A stretch of 64,000 nt of DNA from Rhodospirillales bacterium (GTDB lineage: Bacteria; Pseudomonadota; Alphaproteobacteria; Rhodospirillales; Rhodospirillaceae): assembly GCA_028281845.1 (NCBI GenBank), contig JANQJD010000008.1:62001-126000 (forward strand), given 5' to 3'. Every line of letters begins with the position of its first letter. Within the stretch, counting starts at the first letter, position 1. Shown here in pieces: positions 52,492 to 61,963 of this stretch. Both the position numbers and the translations under genes were made by a program. Below the pieces are notes generated by a model. That model was not told where the DNA came from, did no database searches, and saw only the letters and a program-made list of their open reading frames with translations.

Positions 52492-54216
52492 ATGCTCGTC
52501 TGTCTTTTTCCGTGCCGCAAACCATTTTTCTACCCAGGGGTGGATGCTGTGTCTGTAGGATTCTCGCACAGCACTGACAGTGAATCAAGACGCCGGCAGG
52601 AAGCGCTATGGGTGGGCCGCGGCCGGCTTCTGATTATCGGTAGCATTTTTATGCTGGCGTTTGCCGTTATTGCTGGGCGCCTGCTGGAGATCACTGTTTT
52701 CACAGAGAGCGTGGCCCACCAGACAGTACTGAGGCACACGCCAAGAGCGGCCTCAGCAGCACGGGCAGACATCACGGATCGCAACGGAGCTGTGTTAGCG
52801 ACAAACCTGCCAATAGCCAATCTGTATGCCAACGCGCGCGCGATAGACGACCCACACAAAGTGACTCGTGAGGTTGTGCGAGTCTTACCTGGCATGAACT
52901 TTGACAATGTGCTGAGTAAGCTCACCTCCGGAAAGAGTTTTGTGTATCTCAAGCGTGCACTGACTCCTCACCAGCAATCTGCCATCAATCGCCGTGGTAT
53001 CCAGGGGTTATCTTTCGAAAAGGGAGAGCGACGAGTTTACCCATATGGTCCTCTCGCTGCTCACGTGATCGGCGTTGTCGATATCGACAATCGTGGCATA
53101 GCCGGTCTCGAAAAGACCTTCAATGAGCGTCTCAATGTCAAGCCAAGACAACCATTGCAAGTAGCGCTCGATATGCGTCTGCAGCATATTCTTCGTGAGG
53201 AGCTGCAGCGCTCAGTGGACATGTTTCGCGCGGCGGGTGGGGCCGGTGTGATTTCCGATGTCCACACGGGAGAAATCCAGGCACTCGTCTCTCTACCAGA
53301 CTTTAACCCGAACAGCAGAAGTATACCAAAACCAGAAGCGCAGTTCAACCGTGCAACGCTCGGAGTCTACGAAATGGGCTCAACATTCAAGCTCTTTACA
53401 GCAGCGGCTGCTTTAGATGGAGGGTTTGTTCGTTTGGGAGACAGGTACGACGTCACGCATCCGATCAAGATCGCGCAGTTTACTATCCGCGACTATCATC
53501 CGCAACGCCGTTGGCTCACTGTGCCAGAAATCATGATTCACTCTTCCAACATTGGTGTCGTCAAGATGGTCCAGGCTGTGGGCACTCAAGCCATGCAGAG
53601 CTATCTAGGCAATCTGGGGTTGTTACAACAGCTGAGCCTTGAATTGCCAGAAACGAGCAAGCCCTTGATTCCCTCCCCATGGCGTGAGATCAACACACTG
53701 ACTATTGCCTATGGTCATGGTCTTGCCGTAACACCGGCACACATGGCCACAGCCATTGGGACTCTAGTGAACGGCGGTGTTCATTATCCTGCTACCCTGA
53801 TCCGTCGCAGACAGGGAATCCCGAGTCACGGCAAGCAGATGCTCAAGACAGAGACATCGTGGCAAATGCGTTGGCTGATGCGGCAGGTCGTCGAAAAAGG
53901 GACAGGTGCCAAGGCAGAGATAGCAGGGTATTGCATTGGGGGCAAAACAGGTACTGCCGAAAAAAGTCGTCAGGGGAGCTATGCCAACAAAGCCTTACTC
54001 GCCTCCTTTGCAGCCGCCTTCCCAATGGATGATCCACGCTATGCAGTCATCGTTGTCATAGATGAGCCAGAAGGCCAGAAGAAGACATTTGGCTATGCGA
54101 CTGGTGGGTGGACTGCTGCCCCAGCAGTGGGGCGCATCGTGGCGCGGATGGCACCCATCGTAGGGATTGCTCCTGTGCACACTGGTTGGGGGGTAGACGG
54201 CCCACCACCACAATAG
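52492..54216 (+). CDS. ftsI: Peptidoglycan DD-transpeptidase FtsI (PBP3)
   Basis: Septal transpeptidase. Membrane anchor at about 46-64, pedestal domain, then catalytic motifs STFK (S297-K300), SSN (351-353) and KTGTAEK (about 485). 574 aa is normal. The ATG is 34 bases after ftsL; the first 35 residues before the anchor could be partly untranslated if a later start is used. A target of beta-lactams in other bacteria. Confidence 0.97.
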   Translation: MLVCLFPCRKPFFYPGVDAVSVGFSHSTDSESRRRQEALWVGRGRLLIIGSIFMLAFAVIAGRLLEITVFTESVAHQTVLRHTPRAASAARADITDRNGAVLATNLPIANLYANARAIDDPHKVTREVVRVLPGMNFDNVLSKLTSGKSFVYLKRALTPHQQSAINRRGIQGLSFEKGERRVYPYGPLAAHVIGVVDIDNRGIAGLEKTFNERLNVKPRQPLQVALDMRLQHILREELQRSVDMFRAAGGAGVISDVHTGEIQALVSLPDFNPNSRSIPKPEAQFNRATLGVYEMGSTFKLFTAAAALDGGFVRLGDRYDVTHPIKIAQFTIRDYHPQRRWLTVPEIMIHSSNIGVVKMVQAVGTQAMQSYLGNLGLLQQLSLELPETSKPLIPSPWREINTLTIAYGHGLAVTPAHMATAIGTLVNGGVHYPATLIRRRQGIPSHGKQMLKTETSWQMRWLMRQVVEKGTGAKAEIAGYCIGGKTGTAEKSRQGSYANKALLASFAAAFPMDDPRYAVIVVIDEPEGQKKTFGYATGGWTAAPAVGRIVARMAPIVGIAPVHTGWGVDGPPPQ

Positions 54217-54242
54217 AGATACTATAAATAGATGAGAAAATA

Positions 54243-55739
54243 ATGCCAGAATGTTCTTCCTTGCGGACAGCTCCACTAGCTCATGGCAGGAGTCGCCATG
54301 TGTTAGATGTGCAAAATCTCAGAGGTTTAACGGCTGACTCACGGCAGGTTCAACCCGGTTATCTGTTTGCGGCATTAGCAGGTCGTGTACGTGATGGACG
54401 TACCTATATTGAAGAGGCTATCGCGCGTGGCGCACGAGTCATTCTTGCAAGGCATGGAACAAAAATATCTGCACAAGGAGTTTTTCTCGTAGAAGATAGT
54501 AATCCTAGAAAAAGATTTTCTAAAATCGCAGCATGTTTTTACAAAAAACAACCTAAAATAATTGTTTCTGTCACGGGGACAAATGGAAAAACATCAGTCG
54601 TGAACTTTGTGCGTCAGCTCTGGGCACAGCTTGGTGTTTCGGCCGGGAGTCTCGGGACATTAGGGGTGAGAGCGCCTGGCGTGACATTTCCGGGTGGTCT
54701 GACTACACCAGACCCTGCAGCCCTTCACGCCATTCTGGCGGACTTGGCGAATCGCGGTATTGAACAGGTTGCTTTAGAAGCCTCCAGCCACGGTCTTGAT
54801 CAGTGTCGCTTAGATGGTGTGCACTTAGCTGCTGCGGCCTTTACCAACCTGACTCGCGATCACCTGGACTACCACGGCACCATGAATGCTTACATTAATG
54901 CAAAATTGCGATTATTCACAGAATTACTACCAAAAAAAGCACCTGCCGTGCTCAATGCTGATGACCCTGCTTTTCCCATCTTCAGAAAGGCAGCAGCGGC
55001 TTGTGGCGCGCGGGTGTTGTCCTATGGTCTGAGGGGGGAAGATCTCCGCCTCGTTGCAGGCGTGTCGACAGAATCAGGACAGATGTTGGAGCTGTGCATA
55101 CAGGAAAAGCGTTTCAAGGTACATTTTCCATTGCTGGGATCGTTCCAGGTTATGAATGCTCTGTGTGCTCTGGGGCTCGTGGTAGCGATGGGCTGGCCCG
55201 TTGATGCGGCGACAGCAGCTTTTGCTACTTTAGAGGGTGTTCCAGGCCGCCTACAGTGGGCTGCAACACGGTGTCATGGCGCGCCGATTTATGTGGACTA
55301 CGCTCATACACCAGCGGCGCTGGAGACAGTCCTAACTGCGCTGCGCCCCCAGAGGAGAGGTAGATTATTAATAGTATTCGGATGTGGAGGTGATCGTGAT
55401 AATGGTAAAAGAACACAAATGGGACTCATTGCCGCGCGTCTAGCCGATGTGGTGATTATCACAGACGATAATCCAAGAAGCGAAAAACCAGAAGATATAC
55501 GTTCTGAAATTTGTAAAGGATGCAAAAATTTTTATAATATAGAAAATCGCTATATAGCAATACAATTTGCTATATCAATTCTACAGCAGAATGATGTATT
55601 ATTAATAGCAGGAATGGGACATGAGAAAAAATATGTTGTTATAGATGGAAAAGTACAATTTTTAGACGATAAGACAATCTGTCAGCACGCTGTCGCCCTG
55701 GTTGATACGTCAGCCGATCACATCGGAGAGTGTGCATGA
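54243..55739 (+). CDS. murE: UDP-MurNAc-tripeptide ligase adding meso-diaminopimelate
   Basis: Adds the third stem-peptide residue. ATP loop VTGTNGKTSVVN (GTNGKT at 112-117), LEASSHGLDQCRLDGV, TNLTRDHLDYHGTM, VDYAHTPAALE, and DDNPRSE: the DNPR motif marks meso-DAP specificity. 498 aa. Two long AT-rich islands, about 54460-54590 and 55480-55680 (about 23-27% GC per 60 bases), interrupt GC-balanced coding. Starts 26 bases after ftsI and overlaps murF by ATGA. Confidence 0.97.
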   Translation: MPECSSLRTAPLAHGRSRHVLDVQNLRGLTADSRQVQPGYLFAALAGRVRDGRTYIEEAIARGARVILARHGTKISAQGVFLVEDSNPRKRFSKIAACFYKKQPKIIVSVTGTNGKTSVVNFVRQLWAQLGVSAGSLGTLGVRAPGVTFPGGLTTPDPAALHAILADLANRGIEQVALEASSHGLDQCRLDGVHLAAAAFTNLTRDHLDYHGTMNAYINAKLRLFTELLPKKAPAVLNADDPAFPIFRKAAAACGARVLSYGLRGEDLRLVAGVSTESGQMLELCIQEKRFKVHFPLLGSFQVMNALCALGLVVAMGWPVDAATAAFATLEGVPGRLQWAATRCHGAPIYVDYAHTPAALETVLTALRPQRRGRLLIVFGCGGDRDNGKRTQMGLIAARLADVVIITDDNPRSEKPEDIRSEICKGCKNFYNIENRYIAIQFAISILQQNDVLLIAGMGHEKKYVVIDGKVQFLDDKTICQHAVALVDTSADHIGECA

Positions 55740-57160
55740 CGATTGTATGGACTGCAGCGGAGGCAGCTGCCGCTACTGGCGGGTCCATTGCCGCCAACTG
55801 GCATGTAAGTGGCGTGTCCATCGACAGCCGTACTGTGAAAAAGGGTGAACTCTTCATCGCTCTGCAGGGACACCGTTATGATGGACATGAATTCGTCACC
55901 ACTGCCTTGGCCAGGGGCGCAACGGCAGCGGTCGTCACGCGGATTCCCGACGGGATAGTTTCTGTAAAATCACTTTTAATAGTAGAAGACACACGGGTTG
56001 CTCTTGAGTCTCTTGCCCGTCAGGCCCGTGTCCGCAGTACGTCCCGGGTTGTGGCCATCACTGGTTCTGTTGGCAAAACCAGTACAAAGGAGATGTTGCG
56101 GCTTGTCCTCGCAGAACAGGGGCTCACCCATGTTTCCGAAGACAACCTTAACAACCATTTGGGTGTACCACTGACACTGGCTCGCATGCCAGCTGCCACT
56201 GATTTTGTTGTCCTAGAAATGGGGATGAACCATGCGGGCGAACTGTCCACGCTGTCACGGCTAGCACGGCCAAATGTAGGGGTGATTACTACAGTTGAAG
56301 CGGTCCATCTCGAATCTTTCACCTCTATGCGCGGAATCGCTGATGCTAAAGCAGAGCTCTTCACCGGTATGAAGAGGAATGGGATTGCCATTCTCAACAG
56401 AGACAGCAAACATTTTGATTATATCACTCGTAATGCGATTGATCATGGTATTAAATATATTTACAGTTTTGGTTATCATTGTGATTCTGATTTCAAATTG
56501 TATAATTGTCACATGACAAACGAAGGGACTCTTGTCAGAGCGAGTATTTTGGACCAGCCAGCCGCTTACTCACTAAGCACGTATGGGAGCCACTGGGCCA
56601 TCAACAGTTTAGCTGTGCTGGCAACTGTCCATGCCGTGGGCGGACACGTCAGCCGGGCAGCCTCGGCTCTAGAAAAAGTGCAACCTCTGCCGGGTCGTGG
56701 CGCCCGTCTGAAGTTGCTTGTCACTGCCGATTGCGGCAGCATTGAAGTGATCGATGAAAGTTATAATGCCAGTCCAGTCGCTGTGCGGGCAGCCATGGAG
56801 GTCCTGGGAGCTGCGCATCCAGGCCCAGGGGGACGCAGAATTGCCGTTTTGGGGGACATGCTGGAGCTTGGTGAAAGCGCTGCAGCACTGCATGCAGAAT
56901 TAGCAGATTCTGTTCTGTCTAACAAGATAGACCTTGTGTTTACTGCTGGGCCGCTAATGGCATACTTGCACACGGCCTTGCCACCAGAAAGACGCGGTCG
57001 CCATGCCGTAAACACCGCCGTTCTTGCTACGCATGTGGTAGCGGCAACCAGGCCAGGCGACGTGGTGCTCGTCAAAGGGTCTGCCTGTAGCAGGACAGGC
57101 GTGATTCTCACAGCGCTGCAAAGGCATGCCGCGTCTGTCTCTGTCTTTCCCAGGGGATAG
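55736..57160 (+). CDS. murF: UDP-MurNAc-tripeptide:D-Ala-D-Ala ligase
   Basis: Adds D-Ala-D-Ala to finish the pentapeptide precursor. [19 protein letters not shown] near the N-terminus, ATP loop [23 protein letters not shown], and [15 protein letters not shown]. 474 aa. ATG at 55736 overlaps the murE stop (ATGA) with GGAGAG six bases upstream. An AT-rich island at about 56410-56515 encodes an Asn/Tyr/Ile/Lys-rich stretch. Confidence 0.97.
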   Translation: MTIVWTAAEAAAATGGSIAANWHVSGVSIDSRTVKKGELFIALQGHRYDGHEFVTTALARGATAAVVTRIPDGIVSVKSLLIVEDTRVALESLARQARVRSTSRVVAITGSVGKTSTKEMLRLVLAEQGLTHVSEDNLNNHLGVPLTLARMPAATDFVVLEMGMNHAGELSTLSRLARPNVGVITTVEAVHLESFTSMRGIADAKAELFTGMKRNGIAILNRDSKHFDYITRNAIDHGIKYIYSFGYHCDSDFKLYNCHMTNEGTLVRASILDQPAAYSLSTYGSHWAINSLAVLATVHAVGGHVSRAASALEKVQPLPGRGARLKLLVTADCGSIEVIDESYNASPVAVRAAMEVLGAAHPGPGGRRIAVLGDMLELGESAAALHAELADSVLSNKIDLVFTAGPLMAYLHTALPPERRGRHAVNTAVLATHVVAATRPGDVVLVKGSACSRTGVILTALQRHAASVSVFPRG

Positions 57161-57171
57161 CGGAGGATGTC

Positions 57172-58266
57172 ATGCTGTATACTCTCCTCGCTCCACTAGC
57201 GGATGAGACAGGACTTTTCAATCTGTTCCGCTACCTGACTTTCCGAACAGGCGGCGCCGTGCTGACGGCCCTGCTTTTCGCCTTTATCTTTGGTGAGCCC
57301 ATTATCCGCTGGCTCAAGCGTAGGCAAAGCCATGGTCAGCCAATACGCACTGATGGGCCTGAGCGTCATCTAATCGAAAAAAAGGGCACTCCAACTATGG
57401 GTGGCCTAATGATTATACTGGGAAGCGGGCTCTCCACTGTTCTCTGGGCAGATTTAGGCAACGGGTTTGTGTGGGTCACGTCGTTGGTGACTCTTGGGTA
57501 TGGTGGCATTGGTCTCATTGATGATTACCTAAAGGTCACGAAGCATCACAGCGGTGGTCTGTCCTGTCTGATGAAGTTTCTCTGTCAGTTCCTGATTGGG
57601 ACCTTTGCCGCCGCTATGATTATCCACTTCACTCAGAGTCAAGACGTTGTGGCCACTGGTCTGACCCTACCCTTTCTGAAGAGCGTGATATTGGACCTTG
57701 GAAGGTTCTATTGTGTGTTTGCAACCATTGTGATGGTTGGGGCCTCAAATGCAGTGAATCTCACTGATGGCCTCGACGGGCTTGCCACCGTCCCAGTCCT
57801 TATCGCCGCTGGGGTCTTCATGCTGATTGCCTACCTTTCAGGGCATGTGGTGTTTGCCACGTACTTACAGATCCACCACGTCCCTGGGGCTGGTGAATTG
57901 GCCGTTTTATGCGGTGCTCTGATTGGAGCAGGCCTTGGGTTTCTGTGGTTCAACGCACCGCCTGCTATGGTCTTCATGGGTGACACGGGCTCTCTTGCCA
58001 TGGGGGGGGCGTTGGGAGCCGTCAGTGTCATCACTAAACACGAACTAGTGCTTGCAGTGGTCGGCGGTTTGTTTGTCCTTGAAGCTGTCTCTGTCATTGT
58101 CCAAGTGGTCTCCTTTAGGCTGACTGGCAAGCGCGTTTTCCGCATGGCCCCTCTACATCATCATTTTGAGAGGAAGGGATGGCCTGAGTCTACCATTGTC
58201 ATTCGATTCTGGATCATCGCCACGATTCTCGCAATTGCAGGGCTGTCAACCCTAAAGTTGCGGTAG
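57172..58266 (+). CDS. mraY: Phospho-MurNAc-pentapeptide transferase
   Basis: Multi-pass membrane enzyme that makes lipid I on undecaprenyl phosphate. [14 protein letters not shown], catalytic Asp pair in [37 protein letters not shown] and [15 protein letters not shown] are all present; about ten hydrophobic segments. 364 aa is typical. Eleven bases after murF; murD starts immediately at its stop codon. Confidence 0.98.
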   Translation: MLYTLLAPLADETGLFNLFRYLTFRTGGAVLTALLFAFIFGEPIIRWLKRRQSHGQPIRTDGPERHLIEKKGTPTMGGLMIILGSGLSTVLWADLGNGFVWVTSLVTLGYGGIGLIDDYLKVTKHHSGGLSCLMKFLCQFLIGTFAAAMIIHFTQSQDVVATGLTLPFLKSVILDLGRFYCVFATIVMVGASNAVNLTDGLDGLATVPVLIAAGVFMLIAYLSGHVVFATYLQIHHVPGAGELAVLCGALIGAGLGFLWFNAPPAMVFMGDTGSLAMGGALGAVSVITKHELVLAVVGGLFVLEAVSVIVQVVSFRLTGKRVFRMAPLHHHFERKGWPESTIVIRFWIIATILAIAGLSTLKLR

Positions 58267-59667
58267 GTGGTCGTGATTGAGCCAAGACGATATACGGGCC
58301 AGACAGTAGCGGTGATGGGATTCGGCAGATCCGGTTCGTCGACCGCACGTGTCCTACAGAGAATTGAGACAAAGGTCTGTGTCTGGGACGACGATCCTGT
58401 AAAGAGGGCAAAGGCAACGGCGGAAGGGTTTAGAGTCCTTGATCTGACAGCTACAAGCTGGCAGGATATAGCCTGCGTGGTATGGAGTCCTGGCATTCCC
58501 CACACATTTCCAGCGCCACACCCTGTTGCGCAGAGTGCGCGCGCCGCTGGTGTCGCGCTTGTGTGTGACGTTGAATTACTTATGCAAAGTCAGCCAGTTG
58601 CCAGTTGTGTTGGTATCACCGGTACCAACGGTAAATCAACCACGACCAGCCTGCTCACTCACATCCTCACTTATGCCAGTCGACCTGTGGGGGCGGGCGG
58701 AAACATGGGGATTCCTGTCCTGTCTTTGCCGCAGTTAGAGTACAATGGTGTTTATGTGATTGAACTTTCATCCTATCAGCTTGAACTGATACCTTCTCTT
58801 GCCATTGATGTGGCAGTGCTCCTGAACATCTCCTCTGATCATCTCAGCCGGCACGGTGGTAGAGGGGGATATGTCGCTGCCAAGCAGCGGCTTTTTGATG
58901 GTCTCAAACAAGGCGGGACGGCAGTGCTCAGTGTTGATGACCAGCACAGCGCGGCCCTGCATGAGATTCTAAAAAGCAGAGGTTTCAAGGTCATCCCGAT
59001 CTCTGTGCTCAAACACGTCGGCGGTGGTGTCTCTCTCGGCGGCGGCTGTCTCCTTTGGGACAACAAGAACGGCGTGAGGGAAGTGGCCGATCTCACAGTT
59101 GCGAAAGCATTACCTGGTCCGCATAACAAGCAAAATGCTGCCGCAGCCTTTGCCACAGCACGGGTGCTTGGCATTGAACCTGCTGTCATCGCTGCGGCGT
59201 TGCAGACATTCCCAGGGCTTCCTCATCGTCAGGAGCTGATTGATGTGATTGATGGGATACGCTATGTTAACGATAGTAAAGCCACTAATGCCGCAGCTGC
59301 GGCCCAAGCCATGACCTGCTATGAGGTTCTGTACTGGATTGTTGGCGGTCAGGCAAAAGAAGGTGGCATCACAGCACTGACCTCCTTATTCCCACGTGTC
59401 CGCCATGCTTTCCTGATCGGGGAGGCTGCTCCTACTTTTGCTCGTACACTGCGAGAATGGCATGTATCCTATACGCCCTGTGGGACTCTTGCTGTTGCTG
59501 TCGCACAGGCGCATACACTGGCCACTCGCGAGCGCCGACCAGGAGCAGTCGTTCTGCTCTCTCCTGCCTGTGCCTCGTGGGATCAGTTTGACGATTTCGA
59601 ACACCGTGGTCTTGTCTTCCGAAGACTCGTGGCCGCTCTCCATGGCAGGAGAGAGAATCCACGATGA
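58267..59667 (+). CDS. murD: UDP-MurNAc-L-Ala:D-Glu ligase
   Basis: Adds D-glutamate. N-terminal VAVMGFGRSGSSTA dinucleotide-fold loop, ATP loop VGITGTNGKSTTTSL, NISSDHLSRHGG, LPGPHNKQNAAAA, and NDSKATNAAAA. 466 aa. Start is GTG at 58267 directly after the mraY stop, or GTG at 58273; both are in frame, neither has a strong ribosome site, so translation is probably coupled to mraY. Confidence 0.97.
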   Translation: MVVIEPRRYTGQTVAVMGFGRSGSSTARVLQRIETKVCVWDDDPVKRAKATAEGFRVLDLTATSWQDIACVVWSPGIPHTFPAPHPVAQSARAAGVALVCDVELLMQSQPVASCVGITGTNGKSTTTSLLTHILTYASRPVGAGGNMGIPVLSLPQLEYNGVYVIELSSYQLELIPSLAIDVAVLLNISSDHLSRHGGRGGYVAAKQRLFDGLKQGGTAVLSVDDQHSAALHEILKSRGFKVIPISVLKHVGGGVSLGGGCLLWDNKNGVREVADLTVAKALPGPHNKQNAAAAFATARVLGIEPAVIAAALQTFPGLPHRQELIDVIDGIRYVNDSKATNAAAAAQAMTCYEVLYWIVGGQAKEGGITALTSLFPRVRHAFLIGEAAPTFARTLREWHVSYTPCGTLAVAVAQAHTLATRERRPGAVVLLSPACASWDQFDDFEHRGLVFRRLVAALHGRRENPR

Positions 59668-60803
59668 TACGAGCCGCCCCTTTTATTACACGTCTTGATA
59701 CGAGTATCTTGGGGCGCTGGTGGTGGACCGTAGATCGGTGGACATTTGGTGCGGTGGTCGTCCTCGTGAGTATCGGCGCCCTGCTCACACTTGCGGCTAG
59801 CCCAGCGGTTGCACACCGTATTGGTGTATCCCGTTTTTATTTCGTCTATCGGCAGGCTGCTTTTATTCCCTTAGCAGCTGGCCTTTTGTGGCTTGTCTCG
59901 TTACAAACACATCGTACCGTACGCCGCATTGGAATGATTGGGTTTCTTACCTCCCTCAGCTTGATGGCACTCACCCCTCTTGTTGGGGAGGAAGTTAAGG
60001 GGGCCACTCGCTGGATCAATCTGATGGGTTTTTCTTTACAACCTTCCGAGTTTATCAAGCCGACCTTCGCCGTTGTCACCGCCTGGATTCTTGCAGAGAG
60101 CCGTGCCAGGACACAGGCTTTTCCTGGTGACTGGGTTGTCGCTGCCCTCTATAGCGGGATTGTCATCTTGCTGCTTATGCAGCCAGATATTGGTATGGCA
60201 TTGATGGTGACACTGCTGTGGGCAGTTCAATCCTTTTTGTCTGGCCTTTGTTTTTTCTGGGTGGTGTGGCTGGCAATGGGCGGTATCGCATCAGGAGTCG
60301 GCGTCTATTTTTTCTTCAGCCATGTACGTAACCGTGTTGATCTTTTCCTCGATCCCCATGCGGGTGATTCTTACCAGATTGCTAAGGCATTGCAGTCATT
60401 CCGCAATGGTGGTTTTGTTGGGAGAGGTCCAGGAGAAGGGCGCGTCAAGGAGGTGCTGCCGGATGCTCATACAGATTTCATCTGTGCCGTTGCGGGAGAA
60501 GAATTTGGTTCACTATTATGTTTTCTCATCATAGGATTGTTCATATTTATAATACTTCGTGGATTCGTACAAATATTCAAGACTAATAGTCTTTTTACTT
60601 TTTTATCTGTCAGTGGAATACTTTTTCATATTGGATTACAAGCAGTTATTAATATGGCGTCCTCCTTACGTTTAATACCAACTAAAGGGGTGACACTTCC
60701 ATTTATTTCCTACGGTGGTTCTTCTTTACTGGCCCTCAGCATGGGCATGGGAATGGTGCTCGCTCTGACCAGGCGCCCTCCAAGGGAGGGGAATCTGCCA
60801 TGA
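59664..60803 (+). CDS. ftsW: Peptidoglycan glycosyltransferase FtsW (SEDS family)
   Basis: Septal SEDS polymerase working with FtsI. About ten membrane helices; GATRWINLMGFSLQPSEFIKP, LLMQPDIGMALMV with the essential Asp, DAHTDFICAVAGEEFG, and PFISYGGSSLLAL. 379 aa. ATG overlaps murD by 4 bases. Bases 60500-60700 form an AT-rich island (about 25-30% GC) in an otherwise balanced gene. Confidence 0.97.
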   Translation: MIRAAPFITRLDTSILGRWWWTVDRWTFGAVVVLVSIGALLTLAASPAVAHRIGVSRFYFVYRQAAFIPLAAGLLWLVSLQTHRTVRRIGMIGFLTSLSLMALTPLVGEEVKGATRWINLMGFSLQPSEFIKPTFAVVTAWILAESRARTQAFPGDWVVAALYSGIVILLLMQPDIGMALMVTLLWAVQSFLSGLCFFWVVWLAMGGIASGVGVYFFFSHVRNRVDLFLDPHAGDSYQIAKALQSFRNGGFVGRGPGEGRVKEVLPDAHTDFICAVAGEEFGSLLCFLIIGLFIFIILRGFVQIFKTNSLFTFLSVSGILFHIGLQAVINMASSLRLIPTKGVTLPFISYGGSSLLALSMGMGMVLALTRRPPREGNLP

Positions 60804-61963
60804 TGGTCTTGGGACACTCACGACAAAAAACAGTTGTACTCGCGGCTGGAGGCACTGGTGGACACGTGTTCCCAGCCTCTGCCCTGGCAGAGGAACTGGG
60901 GCGTCGTGGCTATGCGCTAGCGTGCGTGACTGACCTGCGTGGCAGTGCTGCCTGGTCGCGCAGTAACATCTCTGTTCATACTCATACTGTCGTCAGCAAC
61001 GGCTTAGCAGGCGCCCCGGTGGCCTTCATCAGTAGGAGTGCTCGGCTCACATGGAACCTGGGCAAGGCGTGGCTCCTGCTCAGAAATTTACAACCATCTG
61101 TTGTAGTTGGTTTTGGCGGCTCTCCCTCAGTACCCGCCACAGCAGCAGCAATATTCGCTGGCTATCCCACAGTGGTGCATGAACAAAATGCTGTCCTTGG
61201 CAGAGCGAACCGTCTGCTGATGCCTTGGGTCAGCCGCGTAGCCGTCTCCTCATTGAGAACCGTCCCTGACAGCAGCAAGAACAATTCTCTGGAGCAGATT
61301 GGTGTCCCAGTGCGACGGGAGGTGCGGAGCATACGCGAGGTGCCTTATGTTCCTCCCAACAGCGAAAATGTGGTACGTGTTCTGATCATCGGCGGCAGTC
61401 AGGGCGCTCGTGTGTTTGGTGAAGTCATTCCTGCTACTATGAGAATTTTACCCATTTCTTTACGCAACCGTTTAAGAGTGAGCCAGCAGGTTCGTGCCGA
61501 GGATTGTGCGAGCGTCGTTGCAACCTATAAAAGTTTAGGGATTGATATCGAAGCCGAGTCATTCTTTGACGACTTACCAATTCGCCTGGCAAAGGCTCAC
61601 CTCGTCATCGCTCGAGCAGGCGCCTCAACTGTAGCAGAACTGACTGTTGCCGGCCGTCCGGCCATTCTTGTGCCCTATCCCCATGCCACCGACGACCATC
61701 AGACGGCTAATGCCCGTGTCTTAGCGGAAAGAGGCGGGGCTTGGCTCATCCCACAGGCTGCTCTGACGCCTGAGAGACTGGCCACCAGGCTGCAGACTCT
61801 GTTTGGCCTTCCGACTCTCCTCACGCGGACGGCCATGTGTGCCCGCAGAATGGGTTCACCGGATGCGGCGCAACAATTGGCCGATCTGATCGATTCCTTG
61901 AGTCAGTGCAAGCGGCACAGGCCCTCCAGATTATGGTGGACGAGCATCAAGAGAGCCACATGA
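60800..61963 (+). CDS. murG: UDP-GlcNAc:lipid I N-acetylglucosaminyltransferase
   Basis: Converts lipid I to lipid II at the inner membrane face. VLAAGGTGGHVFPASALA, VVHEQNAVLGRANR, IIGGSQGARVFGE, and IARAGASTVAELTVAGRPAILVPYPHATDDHQ are the GT28 signatures. 387 aa, with a basic Cys/Arg-containing tail slightly longer than usual. ATGA overlaps with ftsW upstream and murC downstream. Confidence 0.97.
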   Translation: MMVLGHSRQKTVVLAAGGTGGHVFPASALAEELGRRGYALACVTDLRGSAAWSRSNISVHTHTVVSNGLAGAPVAFISRSARLTWNLGKAWLLLRNLQPSVVVGFGGSPSVPATAAAIFAGYPTVVHEQNAVLGRANRLLMPWVSRVAVSSLRTVPDSSKNNSLEQIGVPVRREVRSIREVPYVPPNSENVVRVLIIGGSQGARVFGEVIPATMRILPISLRNRLRVSQQVRAEDCASVVATYKSLGIDIEAESFFDDLPIRLAKAHLVIARAGASTVAELTVAGRPAILVPYPHATDDHQTANARVLAERGGAWLIPQAALTPERLATRLQTLFGLPTLLTRTAMCARRMGSPDAAQQLADLIDSLSQCKRHRPSRLWWTSIKRAT

